Assembly (NCBI GenBank): GCA_028023455.1
Contig: JAQFVV010006271.1
Coordinates: 1,245,795 to 1,309,794, forward strand
Source of the DNA: Epiperipatus broadwayi
Taxonomy: Eukaryota > Onychophora > Udeonychophora > Euonychophora > Peripatidae
Reading direction: 5' to 3'
Length of the DNA: 64,000 nucleotides
The notes under the pieces are model-generated. The model had not been told where the DNA came from, did no database searches, and was given only the letters and a program-made list of their open reading frames with translations. This document shows positions 58,691 through 64,000 of the stretch, in pieces. The position numbers and the translations under genes were made by a program. Position 1 is the stretch's first letter. Each line of letters starts with the position of its first letter.

Positions 58691-61600
58691 TTTTTTAAAT
58701 TCATGGTCGTTTATTTCAAACTTCAAAATAATAATTATAATAAAGTTGTATACCTGGTGATAAAGTAACAATATAAAACAATTGAGAAAAGATTGTTATA
58801 ACTCTGGATGTTTCAAGAAAAACAAAATTAATATCTTTTGTTATTTCCCATAAGAAAACATCATCGTTTTTGTTTATCAATTAGTACATGTAAACACACC
58901 TTGCCTTCTTAATCACACATATATAGTGTTAAATATATTATTATACATTTCATTCTAGGATATTGATCATATTTGTCCATGCAAATCACTAATAATATTT
59001 AATAACAACATAACTTTTAAATAACTATTGATATAAACAATTGAATTAATCAACTTATTAATTCCCACTGGCCATTGATTTAGCCCCCCCCCTTTTCTGG
59101 CTGATTGTCCCACACTGCAAAAACTGATAATCACTTCTATTTTTTTCTTTCTCTAAAGACTATGATTATTCCAAAATTCACAAGGTATTGCGATGACGGA
59201 TATTTCCCCCTATACTATACAGTATGCTTATGATTTCAATCAAATATGTATATCATTCAACATTTTTTTTAAAACTCTATAGAAAGTAACATTCCTATCG
59301 ATATTGTTCAGAGTTAATTACTTCTCCCATCACTTATTGCAATCAGAATTTTATATGTAGCCTTAATGGCAATGAACACTTTTCAGCTATTATTAATTTA
59401 TTTCTATTGACATTTAAAAATATATACTTAGCTGTTTCCCAGAGATTTACCATTCTTTTATTTGTCCTTGCTGAATATTTACTATGTTTACCTATTTCCT
59501 TTTGTTTATCACTGAAATTCATTTCCAATATGGCACAATTATCATTCTCTTCCAGTGAGTATATTTGTTGATCTTCTTTTAATATGCACATTTTATTCAT
59601 CTCCAATTATTTCTTCAATCTATTAACTTCCAAGAGATTATTGACCTTAGACTTGCCCAACAGAAATCAATTAAGTTATTCCATTATTTTAAAAATGAAG
59701 CTTAAAATTATATTCAATATATAGATGCAGACTTAAAATTCATTACTTTTTCTGTTTGAAAATAATATTTTATAAATTTTTTATCCAATTTTTTTAAAAT
59801 ATATAACAACAAGAAAAGAAAAAAACCTAGTTACTTATTTTTATGATCAAGAAGTTTTTTTCTTTTTCTTTTACCTCTTTTTTTTTCTTCAATTTCTTAG
59901 TAAAAGATTGCTTGACCCTCTATGATTGGTGGATATTTTCCCACCTTTCTGTTAGAACAACATTTACTTAGCAGCAAGTATTTGATCTATTTTAAAATGA
60001 TGATGATTTGACAATATTTTTATTTTTTCAAAAAATAATACTTTTTAGAAATTAAACAAAATACAATTTATTTATTTATTTTTTTAAAGATCAGTAATTT
60101 TGCAAATTGAACATTATTTACCTCCTTTTACATATAACATAAGATTTGACTATAAACATTTTTTATTTTTTTTTAAAATAAAATGTGCGCAGCCAATAAT
60201 TATTGGTTTTTATAACCCATCATGTTTACAAGTTACAATTTGAACTTCACTGGTTTTAAATATTAAATGATGTCAATTATCCATCTATATGCACATATAT
60301 GGCTCTATAGGTTATTATTTATATGTATCTTGAGTTAAGATCCTTTATAAACTTCCATTAACTAAACCCAAGTTTAAACCCTATAATCTAATATGTCCTT
60401 ATTGTTTTTCCTAATTTACTAAGTAAATATCACCAGGTTTAACAAAATTTAAAATTATACAACAAAATTTTATTTTAGAATAGAATAGACTAATAAAAAG
60501 TGCACTATATATATATTGTAAATATCAATAAATCGACTTATATTTTAAAAATATCATTTGTTGTTATTAAAAAAAATCTCTTTGATTTGATGTTTATATA
60601 TGGAGTATTATATATATGGAGTAATATTATTGTTTATGGTTATTAGTTATAGTTGTTTTGGATTTATTATTTTATTTATGTATTGATGGTACATCGCTGT
60701 GAATATCGAATTATTAAAGATAAATAAAGACATATAAATTGTTGATTATAAAAAAAGATTATTTCATTTGTAGTGATTATTAAAAAAATGCAATATTATT
60801 ATTTATGTATATATATATATTTTTAAAGCTGTTAAATAAATTTTCAATTTAATATTTTTTTCATATATGATTGATATTTTTATTTATTGAATGTTAATTG
60901 TTTAAAAAAACACATGTAACAATGGTTTTAAAAATGGCACTTGCTAGCTCACATGGAACAACAGCAACAACAAAAGGAGCCATTATTATTAGGATAGTTA
61001 TTAAAAAAAACTGAAGGATAAAATTAGTTGTACTTTGTTTCTTTGAAAATTGTCATTCTTGAAAATAATTAAATAAGATAAATTTCTGTAGTAAACACAT
61101 GATACCATGACCAGCTAATATATATATATATCACAGCCAGGGAGCTGTGTCATTTTTTTTCTTTTATCCCAAGTCAGTTTAAAAAGAAAAACTAAGCAAA
61201 TTTCAACACTTGAATTTCACCGCATCTGAAGCCGAAATTTGATATAGCTATCTGGAATCTATAATGGTCAATCTAATAATAATATGGAAGTAACTAAAAT
61301 TAGTTAGTATATTGGATTCAACATGTTAATTTTTTTTTTCAAGGAGAGAAATTTAAAAAAAAAAGAAATATATATGTGCATTTGGAAACCGATAATTTTT
61401 CTAATGTGGTATTTCTTCAATTTAACTATAGATAGAATGCATTCTAATATTAAGCAAATATAAAGGAATAAAAACAACAGAACAAGTTGACTTTTGAAAA
61501 GAAAAATAAACAAGTTGAACTTTAAAAAAAAAGGTAATAACTTTATTAATGTAAATGATATATATATTTTTGAGATCGATATTCTTTTTTTTTTTACTTT

Positions 61601-62611
61601 TATTTTTAATTATAAAAATAAAATGTTTTTATAAATATAATTCTATTTAATTCAAGCATCTTGTTTTAAAAAAAAACAAATGTTTAACAAGTGTCAAAGT
61701 TAACACTTAGGTAACTTAAAATTTTAAAGTATGGCATATAAGTTTGGGTTGTGTATGAGTTGTTATGGATATATTAATAAATGAAATTTATATTCGCAAA
61801 TTTTATTGTAAAATTTTTTATTATTATTTATTTATCTATTTTCATTTTTTTTAAATGTCATATAATAATTCTTATGCAGACCTAAACAATAATTTATATA
61901 TTTGCTGTATATAATATGCTTTATTTTTTTTTGTAATGTTGAATATTTGAAAAATATAAATATGGATTTGTGTTTATATTAATGCATACTTGTTGAGCAC
62001 AAATATGTCTTTATCTATTTAGTATATATACTTATTGCAAGTATATATGTGTATTTTTTTTGTATTTGGGTTTATATTTAAAACTTATTTAAAACATTGA
62101 CACTATCTAAAATTAAACCATAATATAGAAATAAAGGATGTACTATTTGTTTTATAAGTAATGCCTTTGTAATTTATTTGGAAGAGTATTAATATTTTAT
62201 TCTTATTTTTCTTTTGGTGCCAGAGTCATTATGAAATTAATTGAATTCACAATTTAATAGAGGATAAATTCGTATTTCACTTATTATTTAGTCTTTAGGT
62301 TACTTACACATATTATTGTTCATTGATATATTTAGATATATATAAGTTTACTTATTGGATGTGTATATTAGTTTCAATAGAATTCTTTTTGTTTCTAATA
62401 TATATTTTGTTAGTTAGTCATATCAATTTTGAGAATAAATTATAATAATGGATCTCATTGCTCTGTATGATTTTAGATTTATTTCATGTATAGCTAGTTG
62501 GAAGGGCATATAAACAATTTCTTTAAATATAACTGGGATAATTTTATCTTTCTTCATTTAAATTATACAATCTATTATATTAGGCTCTCTCAACAATTGG
62601 ATTTATTTAGA
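58691..62611. other. AT-rich non-coding sequence
   Basis: Nearly 4 kb without recognisable genes. The minus-strand open frame at 59343-59606 has unusually normal composition (87 codons, Lys/Asn-rich) but no family I know. Short CAA units occur at 60960-60975. A hairpin-like CAGCCAGGGAGCTGTG lies at about 61135. The remainder is AT-rich with homopolymers. Confidence 0.4.
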
Positions 62612-63139
62612 TTACATATATATTTCATTACATTTATTATCCAATGTTTGAAGCATTATTTTGTTATCATATATTGATGTTCCATTACATTTGATGTATC
62701 TTCGTAGGCTCCGTAGATGTTCCACGGGAGCTTCCCCCATTTGGCCTTCAAACGGTCGTACCTTTAAAAAATGGTTCACGTGGTTGTGTACCGCCACATC
62801 CTTACATTTTCCCATATGCTCCAGTCTTTCCATCTCACTAGACCTCGGTCCCTGTTTTATATCCCTCTCCCCTTCATCTAAACTTCCTTTTACTTCTTTA
62901 TCGTCAGGTTTCTCCACCCTTCCCTTGCTTTCTATCCCTAGTCTCCGTTCTATCTCCTGAAATCGGAGTTCAAGACCTTCTAATCTTTCTAAAATCCTCT
63001 CCGATATATTTATTTCCTTCTCTTCCGTCGCCTTCTGCTTTTCCCCATTCTGTTTATTTTTTGGCTTCATTTTTTTATATATCACTATTAAGGTTAAACG
63101 TGCCAGGTTCGTCACCCCGGCTTCCAGTGGTCCCTGCAT
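62612..63139 (-). pseudogene. LTR-retrotransposon gag fragment (5' part)
   Basis: The 175-codon frame starts at 63139 (MQGPLEAGVTNLARLTLIV). It has a Lys/Glu-rich stretch, then a predicted coiled coil (ISERILERLEGLELRFQEIE, residues about 46-65) and then VRPFEGQMGEAPVEHLRSLR and RYIKCNGTSIYDNKIM (about 127-163). The latter fits the start of the Ty3/gypsy gag core (xxFxGxxxxxVxxxLxxLxxY ... DxxKxxxL). The frame runs into AT-rich DNA at 62612, so the remaining gag and pol are gone. The block is much richer in GC and CpG than its flanks, consistent with a younger insertion. The exact lineage is unclear. Confidence 0.55.
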
Positions 63140-63450
63140 GACCCACCTGATAGACCTTTGTCCCTTCTTCTTATCCTATTGAATGATATTGTTTTATAAT
63201 ATCTCAATGTTAGATAAATTCTTAACCTCTATTTTCTAACCCATGACTTTATATATATATCACGAGACATACATCAACGCTATTTCCCCTTTGACCACTC
63301 AAGAACTTTTCTATCCGTACATTCACCATGCAAAATATGCCCATCTACTATCTTTCCAATATGTGTTCAAACTCTTTCCGATATATAACAAAACTATCAC
63401 TTTTATTTTTCCCTTTTTTTTTTTAAAAAAAAAAAAAAATCCACTCTCGT
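63140..63450. other. Non-coding leader-like interval
   Basis: Lies between the gag-like frame and LTR-like sequence. It contains a T12/A13 homopolymer block at about 63413-63439 and no recognisable coding sequence. Confidence 0.35.
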
Positions 63451-63451
63451 T

Positions 63452-63720
63452 TGTGAGCTCTTTTACGTTACGTTAGGATGCCCTTTAAATGCCCGTTCTC
63501 TAACATTCGCAGCCCCACATTGGGCATCATTATAACACCCACCGATATAATATAAAACCGCCATTGTTGGCTTTAGCCTGAAGCTTCGAATAAAGATATT
63601 TGTGAGCATGGTTTGATTCCATCTCACACGCCAATCTTACCTGTAGATAAGAATTATCTCATCGAAAACGTAAATAAGGGTTCTGGTATGTATATCTGTT
63701 ATGGTAGCGCACCGAACCAG
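63452..63720. repeat. LTR-like sequence, orientation unresolved
   Basis: Plus-strand reading: TATAATATAAAACC (about 63547-63560) as TATA box, AATAAAG (63589-63595) as poly-A signal close behind, and TGGTAGCGCACCGAACC (63701-63717) as a possible primer-binding site. Minus-strand reading: TGATGCCCAATGTGGGGC (63512-63529) agrees at 15 of 18 positions with the tRNA-Lys primer-binding site common in gypsy-type elements, which would place the LTR at about 63530-63705 and fit the minus-strand gag at 62612-63139. The two readings conflict and the second LTR is not in the window. Confidence 0.4.
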
Positions 63721-64000
63721 CTCAATCTCAGGGTTTGGGGACAATAGTCTAACTAGAGAACAAAGCTAAAACAAAACTAACTACGTCTTACATGTCTATT
63801 ATTATATGCGATAGTTTATTGGATAAAATCCATTAATCTAACCCGGATCTTATCGGGGTTTATTCTATTCACGACCATACTCATTACCAATAAATCCCAT
63901 TTATACACGCATATAAATACCAATATTCAAGCGCACAGCCCATTTATTCTGATCCACACACATATATATAATTCATACACGCATCAAAATAGTGCAAATA
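63721..64000. other. Non-coding sequence to window end
   Basis: Less AT-rich than most of the window, perhaps still part of the LTR element, but no reading frame or motif is recognised. Confidence 0.3.

Noticed and set aside
59343-59606. 87-codon minus-strand frame as a gene
   Set aside because: Composition is plausible but there is no recognised family, promoter or neighbouring exon; mentioned only within the non-coding entry.

Overview
The window is AT-rich, gene-poor animal DNA. It holds long non-coding stretches, abundant short tandem repeats, and many broken copies of transposable elements from every major eukaryotic class. I recognise no host protein-coding exon. The mix (Penelope-like elements, APE-type LINEs, tRNA-derived SINEs, hAT and Merlin/ISXO2-like DNA transposons, foldback repeats) suggests a marine invertebrate. 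A mollusc, possibly a cephalopod, is my best guess, but this is inference and nothing here proves it.

Layout. 0.2-1.0 kb: two foldback elements. 1.3-6.1 kb: a minus-strand LINE with a zinc-knuckle ORF1 and an endonuclease/RT ORF2; its ORF1 is split by a short repeat with 14-bp target-site duplications. 8.1-9.25 kb: one copy of an unidentified repeat whose inverted, diverged copy lies at 57.5-58.7 kb. 10.4-12.5 kb: a plus-strand LINE. 17.3 and 30.9 kb: tRNA-derived SINEs. 18.3 kb: a 260-bp ATCT microsatellite. 22.0 kb: a third foldback. 24.1-28.7 kb: a Merlin/ISXO2-like DNA transposon with terminal inverted repeats and target duplications, carrying a nested hAT miniature element. 31.3-33.6 kb: LINE debris and a BED-finger hAT remnant. 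35.3-37.0 kb: a LINE in the opposed two-piece arrangement typical of twin priming. 39.2-40.9 kb: a compound inverted/direct repeat followed by a Penelope GIY-YIG fragment. 44.2-47.3 kb: tandem duplications and a LINE scrap. 47.7-49.2 kb: a second Penelope relic. 51.7-53.9 kb: a small element with direct terminal repeats, then a 1.2-kb hAT element. 54.5-57.1 kb: a SINE-like tRNA sequence and a third, fairly complete Penelope relic. 62.6-63.7 kb: an LTR-retrotransposon gag fragment and LTR-like sequence.

The most interesting signal is a set of hammerhead-ribozyme-like cores. They occur in several otherwise unrelated-looking repeats: both arms of the first foldback, the insertion in LINE A and its relative at 30.1 kb, two copies in the 39-kb block, and one in the 51.7-kb element. 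Each has a CUGANGA-type core, a helix II, GAA(A), a tiny helix III ending in U-H, and a complementary helix I. Type I hammerheads with minimal helix III are known from Penelope-like elements and retrozymes. Three separate Penelope relics in the same window make that link plausible here.
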